In this document: positions 51,610 to 58,685 of the stretch, piece by piece
How positions within the stretch are numbered: the first letter of the stretch is position 1
How the letters are laid out: each line of letters begins with the position of its first letter
NCBI RefSeq assembly: GCF_023337795.1
Contig: NZ_JALIRS010000001.1
Location: 434,001 to 498,000 of the forward strand
Reading direction: 5' to 3'
Source of the DNA: Lysinibacillus sp. BPa_S21
Lineage (GTDB): Bacteria; Bacillota; Bacilli; Bacillales_A; Planococcaceae
Length of the DNA: 64,000 nt
Made by a program: the position numbers and the translations under genes
The notes under the pieces: model-generated
Database searches by the model: none
What the model was told of the DNA's origin: nothing
The model's input: only the letters and a program-made list of their open reading frames with translations

Positions 51610-52512
51610 GTGAAGAATATTTCAAATCGTAAAAGAAGTTTCCTTTATTTCGGTACTATCATTTTAGTATGTCTCGATTATGGTGTATTTCTATGGTTGT
51701 ATCTTCAAGATATAATTGGTGGAATTTCTTATGTTGCAATACTATTCGTTCAGTTCATCGTCTTATTAATTGCTCGCATTTTGCTTAGAAAAAAGCTATA
51801 TAAAAGAAAAATCACACTCGCTACTTTTATCATGTTCTTGGTGTTTAGTTTCGAAATACCTCTTATATTTTATGAAGGAACTTCGCATGTCGCATACATA
51901 TACATAGAGCCATTACATGCCAAAGGTACTGACATCTATTTAATAGGGGTAAATAAAATAGAGTTTCAATTTATGGAGAATACACAATCCGTGGAAAATC
52001 TATTAAATAAACAGCAAGTTCCTTTTTTAAATGTAGATGAAATTACGAATTCAGTGCGTTATGAGAGCAAAAATCAGCAAATATTAAAATGGCTTCATCT
52101 CCAAGAAAATGAAGTAGTTCAAATGAAAGACAACGTAAATCATTATCTAGGTAAAGAAGATGAACGAATAAACGAATTTTTTAAGCAGGATCATATGGAT
52201 GGCAATAGTGCTGGCTTAGGGCTTGCATTAACAGGACTCATTATGCGAGGCGATGTACAAAACGACGTACCCATTGCAGTGACTGGGGCAATAAGCGAAA
52301 CAGGTGAGGTATTACCGATAGGGTTACTAAAGGAAAAAATACTAATCGCAGAAAAATCCAGTGTACCTTTCATGATTATTCCTACTAAAAATGCAGAAGA
52401 GGCAGCACAAATTCAAAAGGAGCATAATATCAACGTAAAAATTTTGGATGTGTCAAAAATCGATGAAGCTGTGCAATTAATTAATGAGATAAATAATCAA
52501 GCAAATGAATGA
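51610..52512 (+). CDS. Membrane-anchored Lon-type (S16) serine peptidase domain protein
   Basis: 300 residues: three N-terminal hydrophobic helices (about 10-30, 36-58 and 68-88), an outer or linker region, and a C-terminal Lon proteolytic domain. The Ser-Lys dyad is Ser200 (DGNSAG) and Lys243 (GLLKEK), separated by 43 residues as in E. coli Lon (679/722). The AAA ATPase is absent. Relatives such as YlbL combine a membrane helix and PDZ with this domain; no PDZ is obvious here. The start is uncertain: GTG 51610 abuts the AAGGAG site, while ATT 51619 is ideally spaced from it. Confidence 0.78.
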   Translation: MKNISNRKRSFLYFGTIILVCLDYGVFLWLYLQDIIGGISYVAILFVQFIVLLIARILLRKKLYKRKITLATFIMFLVFSFEIPLIFYEGTSHVAYIYIEPLHAKGTDIYLIGVNKIEFQFMENTQSVENLLNKQQVPFLNVDEITNSVRYESKNQQILKWLHLQENEVVQMKDNVNHYLGKEDERINEFFKQDHMDGNSAGLGLALTGLIMRGDVQNDVPIAVTGAISETGEVLPIGLLKEKILIAEKSSVPFMIIPTKNAEEAAQIQKEHNINVKILDVSKIDEAVQLINEINNQANE

Positions 52513-52559
52513 AATTTACGAAAGATGGCTATAAAAAAATCTACTTGCTTTCTTCTGAT

Positions 52560-52589
52560 AAAGGCGTCAAATGATGTCTTTTTCTTTTT
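52560..52589 (+). terminator. Intrinsic terminator after the Lon-like gene
   Basis: AAAGGCGTC (52560-52568) pairs with GATGTCTTT (52573-52581) with two wobbles, followed by TTCTTTTT. Confidence 0.6.
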
Positions 52590-52614
52590 GCCCGGGTGTG
52601 AAGTGAATGAACAT

Positions 52615-52800
52615 TGGGAATACCGTCGCTCTGGCCAATCTATCCGTCACTTCGACAGATATATCCGTCGAATAGCCAAATCTTTCCGTCGTTCAGGCTG
52701 TAGTATCCGTCCCTTCCTGTCGGTACCGTCGCTCAGGTCAAACTATCCGTCACTTCGACAGATATATCCGTCGTCCAGGCAATTGTATCCGTCACTTTTA
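52615..52800. repeat. Intergenic 21-nt-period repeat array E (9 units)
   Basis: CCGTC occurs at 52623, 52644, 52665, 52686, 52707, 52726, 52747, 52768 and 52789. All spacings are 21 except one of 19. The unit is close to TATCCGTCACTTCGACAGATA. Its complement contains CGAAGTGACGGAT, the last unit of array C. It fills the 430-bp space between convergent genes. Frames across it give RRSGQSI-like heptads but change frame midway and lack a start, so they are not called. Confidence 0.85.
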
Positions 52801-52942
52801 TATCATTTCTCCTTTAAGTAGCTTGTTCATGTGTAATTAATATTTTGGCAATGTATAAAATAGAAGCCCACAAATGAAAATGAATTCGTTTCATTCATTT
52901 GATTTATCGCGGTAGGCTAACATTGTATTCGAGTTCTGTAAA

Positions 52943-53794
52943 TCATACATTATTCTTTGCCATTTTGGTTAATTGTTGATAAATAAAATCTTGATAGTTT
53001 TCGTTTCGCCATAAGGCAATAACATCTAATTCTGCTAGTTCTTGAAGGCAGCTTAGTATTAATTCGTATGCGATAAAATAGGCTAAGCGACTAAAACCAA
53101 ATCGTTTACCTCCATTAATAGAGAACCATTCACGAAACATTGATCTTGCATCTAGCGTTGTTAAATCGCTTAAAAACACATCCGTAATAATTTGTTTATT
53201 ATTCGTTGCAAATGTTAGCCATTCTAAGTCTTCTTGAAACGCAAAATATTCATCTTTCCTCGCACTTACTACCTTTGTAGAAAAATACGTTGCGCTGCCT
53301 TCCTGTAAAAGCCAAGTAAATGGGCTATCCCAGTCTACCATTACCCAATCTATACCGCTTTTTTCGGATAATAAATGGTGTAAAGCGTGCCCAAACTCAT
53401 GAGCAATAATAATTTGCAAATGGCGGTTTAGTGGGGAGAGTTTCTCTATGCAAAACGCAATTTCCGGTATGATTTGTCGGTAGGTAAAAGCATTGCTTCC
53501 ATATAAACCTACAATTAGATGTACATCCTTTGTAAAAGTGATACCGTACATCTCTTCATAGTCACTTGCAATAGCACGAATAAACTTAGGCATTTTATCT
53601 TTCATTTCAATTAACGCGGGCATCTTTTCTTGGTGCTTTGGAATAGCCGTTTTCATTTTTTCATCTACATTATGGCAATGATATCGAAAGTATTCTTCAA
53701 AATGGCTCGAATGCTTTTTAAAATAATCCTTTAAATAATCAATGGTAGGTACATAATTTTGGGTAAAATCTGTAACTGTATCATGAATGAACAT
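52943..53794 (-). CDS. Zincin-type metallopeptidase-like protein
   Basis: 283 residues, cytoplasmic (no signal). The zinc motif AHEFGHALHH has His132, Glu133 and His136, with a third ligand candidate Glu165 in LLQEGSATYFS, a gluzincin-like spacing as in DUF2268-type putative proteases. ATG with AAGGGAGACGG upstream. The lipoprotein gene at 53813 ends 18 nt before, so both may be cotranscribed. Substrate unknown. Confidence 0.7.
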   Translation of the reverse strand: MFIHDTVTDFTQNYVPTIDYLKDYFKKHSSHFEEYFRYHCHNVDEKMKTAIPKHQEKMPALIEMKDKMPKFIRAIASDYEEMYGITFTKDVHLIVGLYGSNAFTYRQIIPEIAFCIEKLSPLNRHLQIIIAHEFGHALHHLLSEKSGIDWVMVDWDSPFTWLLQEGSATYFSTKVVSARKDEYFAFQEDLEWLTFATNNKQIITDVFLSDLTTLDARSMFREWFSINGGKRFGFSRLAYFIAYELILSCLQELAELDVIALWRNENYQDFIYQQLTKMAKNNV

Positions 53795-53812
53795 TGTCCG
53801 TCTCCCTTCTAA

Positions 53813-54196
53813 TCATCCTTCAGATAGAACATAATAACGTTTAACAACACGATCATATTTTACGATTAAAATATCATCACGTTCTTTTACCGTATATATC
53901 TTAGCACCGATTGGTAAATGATTAGCTGTACCATTTTTAAAATCCTCAGCTTTAGTGGCATTAAATTTTATCTCACCAATAGATTGTCCTTCATTGAGTT
54001 CAAGTTCATCGACCCATTCTATATCGGTCTCTAAAATGTTTCCTTCCCATTGAAAAATATCTGCTTGGTTGTTCAATCTTAAAGTTTCTGCTGCATCAGG
54101 CTTTTTAGAAGTAGCAGTGATTCCCGTGACTGTTTCATTACAACCGACTAACAATAAACTAAACAATGCAACAAATAATAAAGAGGTTTTTTTCAT
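53813..54196 (-). CDS. Small lipoprotein
   Basis: 127 residues with a lipoprotein signal: KK, hydrophobic stretch, lipobox LLVGC with Cys near residue 19. The mature part has no cysteine and is rich in acidic residues and beta strands (IYTVKERDDILIVKYD). ATG with AAGGTGG 8 nt upstream. First in a probable two-gene transcript with the zincin. Function unknown. Confidence 0.75.
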   Translation of the reverse strand: MKKTSLLFVALFSLLLVGCNETVTGITATSKKPDAAETLRLNNQADIFQWEGNILETDIEWVDELELNEGQSIGEIKFNATKAEDFKNGTANHLPIGAKIYTVKERDDILIVKYDRVVKRYYVLSEG

Positions 54197-54360
54197 CAAT
54201 ATACCACCTTTTCAATTTGGAAAATCGATCAAAATTAATGGGTTTGATTTATGCGAAAAAAATATTAAGAATTTATTTGGTATTACTAATATTACCAGTT
54301 ATGATCTCGCATTTACAGTTTAATGGAAGAAGTAAATGTAGAATGAATAAAATAGGAATA

Positions 54361-54423
54361 TTGACAAAGTGTATACATTTGTATACACTTTGTATACAAT
54401 AAAAATGTAATTAATCGTATACA
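54361..54423 (+). promoter_or_regulatory. Strong promoter overlaid by phased TGTATACA palindromes
   Basis: TTGACA (54361-54366), 17 nt, TACACT (54384-54389). The 8-bp palindrome TGTATACA occurs at 54370-54377, 54380-54387 and 54391-54398, that is 10 and 11 bp apart on one helix face, with a related CGTATACA at 54416-54423. One palindrome lies in the spacer, one overlaps the -10 box and one lies over the start region. This should be a cooperative repressor site; the repressor is unknown. Confidence 0.7.
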
Positions 54424-54449
54424 AATATATACATATAGAGGAGGGTAAT

Positions 54450-54809
54450 ATGAGAAGTGAAAAAATGAAGGAATTTAGAGAAGAGGGACATCATCGTGGG
54501 GGACGCCATAGAGGAAGAGACGGCTCACAACGTGGACCTAAAACTTTCCGACGTGGAAGAGCTATTGCTTTTTTAGAGATGATGAATTTAAAGCGTGCAA
54601 CGATTAAGCAACAACTAGAACAACCAGAGTTTCAATCGATTCAGCCAATATTAGTCGGTGAATTAAAAGCCATTGATATGGTCATCAATGAGTTCATTCA
54701 ATTATTTGAAATACATGAAAGTGAAACAATGGATACCCCCGACAGTCAAGAAGACGAAAAATCTTTAAATCATGATGAAGAAGGGAATAATCAGAATGAA
54801 AATAATTAA
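54450..54809 (+). CDS. Conserved-type small protein with His/Arg/Gly-rich N-terminus
   Basis: 119 residues. The first 40 are basic and low-complexity (HHRGGRHRGRDGSQRG), followed by a helical core (FRRGRAIAFLEMMNLKRAT and VGELKAIDMVINEFIQLFE) and an acidic tail. I do not recognise a named family. The basic segment could bind nucleic acid or metal. Strong AGAGGAGGG site. It overlaps the O-methyltransferase by 14 nt and is transcribed from the TGTATACA-controlled promoter. Confidence 0.6.
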   Translation: MRSEKMKEFREEGHHRGGRHRGRDGSQRGPKTFRRGRAIAFLEMMNLKRATIKQQLEQPEFQSIQPILVGELKAIDMVINEFIQLFEIHESETMDTPDSQEDEKSLNHDEEGNNQNENN

Positions 54810-55434
54810 TCATTACATTGATTCTGTGTTTTATAAGCAAGACTCTATTTTAGAGGAGGTTATTACATCTATCGAAGAAAACGGAATGCCCGCCATTTCT
54901 GTATCGGCTTCCTCTGGAAAGCTTTTAACAATGCTTGTCTCGATGAGTGGCGCTAAAAACATTCTGGAAGTAGGGGCTCTCGGTGGATATAGTGGCATTT
55001 GTCTGGCTAGAGGGTTCGGCAATGATGGAACATTAACTTCTCTAGAATTAGAGGAAAAATACGCGCAGCTGGCTTACAGTAATTTAGCGAAGGCAGGTTT
55101 TGGTGAACAAGTGACATATATAACGGGACCTGCACTGCAAAGCCTTGAAAAATTGGCGCAAAGTAATGAACGATTCGATTTTTTCTTTATTGATGCTGAT
55201 AAGGAGAATTATGAAAACTATTTAAATTATTGTATACAGCTTGCAAATCCCGATGCTATGATCGTTTCCGATAATGTTCTTGCGAATGGGAGTGTGGCAG
55301 ACCCAAATATCCAACCAAAACGTTATACGGAATTAATGAAGAAGTTTAATCTAGCGGTAGCAAACCATCCCCAATTAGAGTCGATTATTCTTCCAATCGG
55401 TGATGGTATGACACTTTCAAAAGTGAAGAAGTAA
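54796..55434 (+). CDS. SAM-dependent O-methyltransferase (family 3, YrrM/CCoAMT-like)
   Basis: 212 residues. The SAM site ILEVGALGGYSGICLA lies at about 57-72, TSLELEEKY supplies the ribose-binding acid, and FFFIDADKENYENYLNYC carries the metal-binding aspartates of the catechol/caffeoyl-CoA O-methyltransferase family, with SDNVLANGSVAD after it. ATG at 54796 with AAGGGA upstream, overlapping the previous gene. Substrate unknown, possibly a catechol or a tRNA uridine, as in TrmR-type relatives. Confidence 0.85.
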   Translation: MKIINHYIDSVFYKQDSILEEVITSIEENGMPAISVSASSGKLLTMLVSMSGAKNILEVGALGGYSGICLARGFGNDGTLTSLELEEKYAQLAYSNLAKAGFGEQVTYITGPALQSLEKLAQSNERFDFFFIDADKENYENYLNYCIQLANPDAMIVSDNVLANGSVADPNIQPKRYTELMKKFNLAVANHPQLESIILPIGDGMTLSKVKK

Positions 55435-55455
55435 GCACCATTTTGTTATTAGGAG

Positions 55456-55487
55456 GCACTGACGGACTGCATGTTAGTGCTTTTTTG
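55456..55487 (+). terminator. Intrinsic terminator after the O-methyltransferase gene
   Basis: GCACTGAC (55456-55463) pairs with GTTAGTGC (55473-55480) with one wobble, followed by six T. Confidence 0.75.
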
Positions 55488-55748
55488 CTTGTTATATTTT
55501 TTTAGCATACAAGTAAAAATTTCCCCTAAGCGTCCTTCAAGAAAAGTCTTTTTTTTACATGATTATCATTTCGTAAAACGATGGCTAAACAAACGGCAAT
55601 AATTCCCCAAAACAATTGATAAACATAGCACAGCTAAATGAAAAGTTCCCCGTTTAGCTTAAAATAACCTTAAAATAAATAAATAATGTTAATGAATACT
55701 TGAATTTTATTTAATTTTTATTTAACATTATTAAAAAGGAGGAGTGTT
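55488..55748 (+). promoter_or_regulatory. Gap with a 12-bp perfect inverted repeat upstream of the DUF2089 operon
   Basis: TAATAATGTTAA (55680-55691) and TTAACATTATTA (55721-55732) are perfect complements 29 nt apart. The second arm ends just before the AAAAGGAGG ribosome site, so it could be an operator pair or a hairpin blocking initiation. An ATGATTATCAT palindrome (55559-55569) is weakly Fur-like. Nothing else was recognised in the gap. Confidence 0.5.
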
Positions 55749-56048
55749 ATGAACCGTGATGAAGTACCAGCTTGGATTTTGTCTTTAGATAAAGAATCTG
55801 TTGAATTTATAAGAAAATTTATTATAAATTCTGGGTCTTTAAAGAATATATCTAAAATTTATGGTGTCTCGTATCCGACAGTAAGGACTAAATTAGATAC
55901 TTTAATTAAAAAAATTGAACTGAATAGCAATACTGAAGACTTGGAATTTGTTAATATGATTAAAAATTTGGTTATTGATGAACGTCTTAGTTTAGAAACG
56001 GCAAAAATGATAATTGATAAATATAAAAGCGAAAGGAATGATGAATAA
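55749..56048 (+). CDS. DUF2089-family protein with helix-turn-helix
   Basis: 99 residues. The helix-turn-helix segment GSLKNISKIYGVSYPTVRTKL (about residues 30-50) is followed by a C-terminal helical part (DERLSLETAKMIIDKY) typical of DUF2089. It is probably a small DNA-binding regulator. ATG with AAGGAGG 9 nt upstream. The stop overlaps the start of a membrane protein (TAATG), and this pairing suggests a regulator with a membrane partner. Confidence 0.75.
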   Translation: MNRDEVPAWILSLDKESVEFIRKFIINSGSLKNISKIYGVSYPTVRTKLDTLIKKIELNSNTEDLEFVNMIKNLVIDERLSLETAKMIIDKYKSERNDE

Positions 56049-56347
56049 TGGATCCAATTTATAAATGGATATTAGCCATTTTAATAGCCATTGTATTAAT
56101 AGGAATTCAATCTTTTTTATCTAGAAGAACAAACGTTTACTGGGGTGCAATTGTACCTATTCTGTATTTAGTTTTTATTTTCGGATGGTGGTTCAATGGA
56201 ATAGAAAATGTCACTACATATTCACTCATTAAGGTTGCTGTTGTTGGTTCAGTGTTTTTATTAGGAACTTGGGCAAAAGGAAGGGAATCTCTAAAAAATA
56301 AAAGAAAGAAAGAATTAGAAAAAATGAAGTTATATGACATTAATTAA
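56048..56347 (+). CDS. Small membrane protein cotranscribed with the DUF2089 regulator
   Basis: 99 residues with three hydrophobic helices (about 6-25, 31-49 and 59-77) and a strongly basic cytoplasmic tail (KGRESLKNKRKKELEKMK). It resembles the membrane partners found beside DUF2089 proteins. Function unknown; probably senses or anchors the regulator. Confidence 0.65.
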   Translation: MDPIYKWILAILIAIVLIGIQSFLSRRTNVYWGAIVPILYLVFIFGWWFNGIENVTTYSLIKVAVVGSVFLLGTWAKGRESLKNKRKKELEKMKLYDIN

Positions 56348-56421
56348 TGAATAGAAAATAGAGTGATTAGACTTTTTTTAAGAAATGCTCTTACTATTGC
56401 TTATGAAACAATGCAAAAAAT

Positions 56422-56447
56422 ATAAGGGCCACATTAGTGACCCTTAT
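56422..56447. terminator. Hairpin of the AAGGGTCAC family
   Basis: ATAAGGGCCAC (56422-56432) pairs with GTGACCCTTAT (56437-56447) with one wobble around a 4-nt loop. No long T tract. Nearly the same hairpin recurs at 59905 and 61204. Confidence 0.55.
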
Positions 56448-56521
56448 TATGGCTAAATTAGGCTTTCATTATGAAGAAATTAAAACTAGTTTTGGGCAAT
56501 CACTATCCCAAAATTCTAGCA

Positions 56522-56854
56522 TTAACTAATTTTCGTTCCGTTTGGTACAGGCTGATCAGGAGCTAATAAAATCACATCTCCTTCTTCAGGAACGCCGCCA
56601 ATCACTAAAACTTCAGATTTAAAGCCTGCTACACGACGAGGAGGGAAATTAACGATCGCCACTACTTGTTTATTTATAATTCCTTCTGGCGTATAGCGTT
56701 TAGTAATTTGTGCAGAGGATTGCTTGATGCCAAGATCTTCTCCAAAATCAATTTTCATTTTAATAGCAGGAACTCTTGCTTTTGTAAGTTCTTCTGCTTG
56801 GATAACAGTACCAATTCTAATATCAAGATTCACAAAGTCTTCTATAGATGCCAT
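56522..56854 (-). CDS. csaA: CsaA, tRNA-binding-domain chaperone-like protein
   Basis: 110 residues, the usual CsaA length. LDIRIGTVIQAEELTKAR opens the OB-fold tRNA-binding domain; IDFGEDLGIKQSSAQIT, NFPPRRVAGFKSEVLVIGG and the C-terminal APDQPVPNGTKIS are diagnostic. It is an export-related chaperone in Bacillus. ATG with AAGGAG 10 nt upstream. The preceding minus-strand gene ends 12 nt upstream and may share its transcript. Confidence 0.93.
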   Translation of the reverse strand: MASIEDFVNLDIRIGTVIQAEELTKARVPAIKMKIDFGEDLGIKQSSAQITKRYTPEGIINKQVVAIVNFPPRRVAGFKSEVLVIGGVPEEGDVILLAPDQPVPNGTKIS

Positions 56855-56866
56855 AAAAAATACTCC

Positions 56867-57397
56867 TTACTTTTCAATTTGTATAAACTCTTGTAAATTC
56901 TTTTCGATGAAAGTGTTTATTTTTTCTATAGTAGTTGGATAAATATTTTCGAATATTGCATATAGCGATTCAAATGATGCATGGAGTTCATTGTTATCAT
57001 TTAATTCATCTCGAGTGATTGCAAAATTCTCTAATGTAGTAGGGTGATTATGTCGTTTTAGTTCCTGTTCAATTTTCTCAAGGAGTAAAAGAAAAGGTTC
57101 ATCATGAAAATACGTAAAACATGATTTGATCGATGCCCAAATTTTAGGCTGAGCCAAGAAATAAGCACTCCACCAATAAAATTCGATTAGAGATTTACTA
57201 ATATGATTAGAATAAACATTAAACATAAATAATGCTCTTTGGCCTTCCGTAAGTTCCTCATAAAAACGTTCTTTCTCACCGATAGTAGTTTCTTCAGACA
57301 TTCTTACCTTATAAATCTTAATGAGTGGTTCGAAACACCTTTGACTTAGACTAGAGCTGTTAAACTCAAAATCCTTTTCTTTTACATTTATTATCAA
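56867..57397 (-). CDS. Uncharacterised cytoplasmic protein
   Basis: 176 residues, mostly helical, with an aromatic-rich middle (FYWWSAYFLAQPKIWASI) and an acidic C-terminal half. Not recognised. The TTG at 57395-57397 is preferred because AAGGAG at 57408-57413 is 10 nt upstream; the longer frame from 57418 would start before that site. Upstream of csaA on the same strand. Confidence 0.55.
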   Translation of the reverse strand: MIINVKEKDFEFNSSSLSQRCFEPLIKIYKVRMSEETTIGEKERFYEELTEGQRALFMFNVYSNHISKSLIEFYWWSAYFLAQPKIWASIKSCFTYFHDEPFLLLLEKIEQELKRHNHPTTLENFAITRDELNDNNELHASFESLYAIFENIYPTTIEKINTFIEKNLQEFIQIEK

Positions 57398-57576
57398 AAT
57401 AATCACACTCCTTGCCAATAATATAACATTATGGAATTGGAATGTGCAGCGTTATTTACTTACATTTTGGATTGTTAGTGGTTTTATACCAGTTAAAAGT
57501 GCAAAATTTAAAGCATTTTTTACTGTAAACCTCAAATAATAAAGAGTAGAAATAATGAAATGCAGGAGGTGAAAAC

Positions 57577-58314
57577 TTGAGGAAATTTTATCTGTTAATT
57601 GCATTATGCACATTTGGGCTACTCTTATTTTTTGTAAATGAAAAATCTTTTGCAGACAAGGGTAGGAAATATTACGAAAAAGCAGGGCAGATTTTGTGGG
57701 ATATTAATACAGATGAAAAAGTGATCGCCTTAACCTTTGATGATGGTCCTCATAAAAAGTACACACCTGACATTTTAGATATTTTAGACAAATATAATGC
57801 AAAGGCTACATTCTTTATTGTAGGTGAAAACGCAGAAAAAAACCCTGAGCTGGCTTACCGTATACACGAAGAAGGACATGAACTAGCCATTCACACATAT
57901 ACGCACCCTTTTAGAACTAATGTCTCCAATTTGATGAAAGAAATAAAACAAACGCATGCAACAATTTTTGGTATTACAGGTTATGCTCCTGTGTTATTTA
58001 GACCAGTTGAAGGTCAATACACAGATTCGATGATTGATGCAATAGCAAAGGAAGGGTATAAAGTGGTCATGTGGTCATGGCATTTAGATACTTTTGATTG
58101 GAAAAGTCCTGGAGAAAAGAAAATTATCAATACGGTTTTAAAAGGTGCAAAGCCTGGAAGTGTTGTGTTATTTCATGACGGCGGTGGAAATCGTGAACAA
58201 ACAGTGAAAGCATTAGAAAAAATCTTACCAGAGCTAGAAGACCAGGGATATAAATTTGTAACGATTTCAGAGTTGCTGGAGATTCAAAAATTAAGTAAAA
58301 AGGATGGAAAATAA
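57577..58314 (+). CDS. Polysaccharide deacetylase family protein
   Basis: 245 residues with an N-terminal signal or anchor (about 3-22). NodB motifs: TFDDGP (53-58, catalytic base Asp and metal Asp), HTYTH (metal histidines), FRPVEG in place of the usual RxPxG, WSWHLDTFDW and VLFHDGG. It is expected to deacetylate peptidoglycan or another envelope polymer outside the membrane. The altered third motif leaves the substrate open. TTG start with AGGAGGTG 6 nt upstream. Confidence 0.87.
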   Translation: MRKFYLLIALCTFGLLLFFVNEKSFADKGRKYYEKAGQILWDINTDEKVIALTFDDGPHKKYTPDILDILDKYNAKATFFIVGENAEKNPELAYRIHEEGHELAIHTYTHPFRTNVSNLMKEIKQTHATIFGITGYAPVLFRPVEGQYTDSMIDAIAKEGYKVVMWSWHLDTFDWKSPGEKKIINTVLKGAKPGSVVLFHDGGGNREQTVKALEKILPELEDQGYKFVTISELLEIQKLSKKDGK

Positions 58315-58320
58315 TATATA

Positions 58321-58362
58321 GGCAGGGCTCATTTTTTTATATAACCTGGGCCTTGCTTTTTT
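58321..58362 (+). terminator. Intrinsic terminator after the deacetylase gene
   Basis: GCAGGGCTCA (58322-58331) pairs with TGGGCCTTGC (58347-58356) with wobbles, followed by TTTTTT. Confidence 0.65.
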
Positions 58363-58384
58363 ATTTGAACCTGGTGTATTCGAT

Positions 58385-58545
58385 CCTTGCTAGGTTAGCG
58401 GCGCAATTTTATAGTTTGACGGCGTTCTCCAATACATGTTGGCTCTTTGCAAACCTAGCGGCGCAATTTTATGGTTTAGCGGCGTTCTTCCTTCAGTTAG
58501 CGGCGCAACTCACACTTTTTGCGGCGAACCCAATATGTGCAGGAC
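58385..58545. repeat. Intergenic 21-nt-period repeat array F (7 units)
   Basis: The GCGGC/ACGGC core puts its GG pair at 58399, 58420, 58440, 58459, 58480, 58501 and 58522, spacings 21, 20, 19, 21, 21 and 21. The best unit is TTAGCGGCGCAATTTTATGGT. The GC-rich core stands out against the AT-rich surroundings. It lies between a terminator and the peptidase E promoter. A frame of LAAQFYG-like heptads runs through it without a ribosome site. Confidence 0.8.
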
Positions 58546-58642
58546 AATTTGGCAAAAATTCTTTGCTGTACTTTTTATCGAAAAATAGTATACCTAATGA
58601 AAAGTTTTTCATCTAATGGATGCGTTCCCTTTAGAAATTTAA

Positions 58643-58670
58643 TATAATTAGAAAATACAGTATTTTCTAA
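58643..58670 (+). promoter_or_regulatory. -10 box followed by a perfect 11-1-11 palindrome
   Basis: TATAAT at 58643-58648 leads straight into TTAGAAAATAC-A-GTATTTTCTAA (58648-58670), which ends at the AAAGGAGGGG ribosome site of the peptidase gene. A dimeric repressor here would block initiation. Confidence 0.6.
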
Positions 58671-58685
58671 AAAGGAGGGGAAAAG

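Noticed and set aside
52525-52821. 98-codon frame rich in Arg/Ser heptads
   Set aside because: Falls in repeat array E; the heptad phase changes midway and there is no ribosome site.
58353-58616. 87-codon frame with LAAQFYG-like heptads
   Set aside because: Overlaps the deacetylase terminator and repeat array F; no ribosome site.
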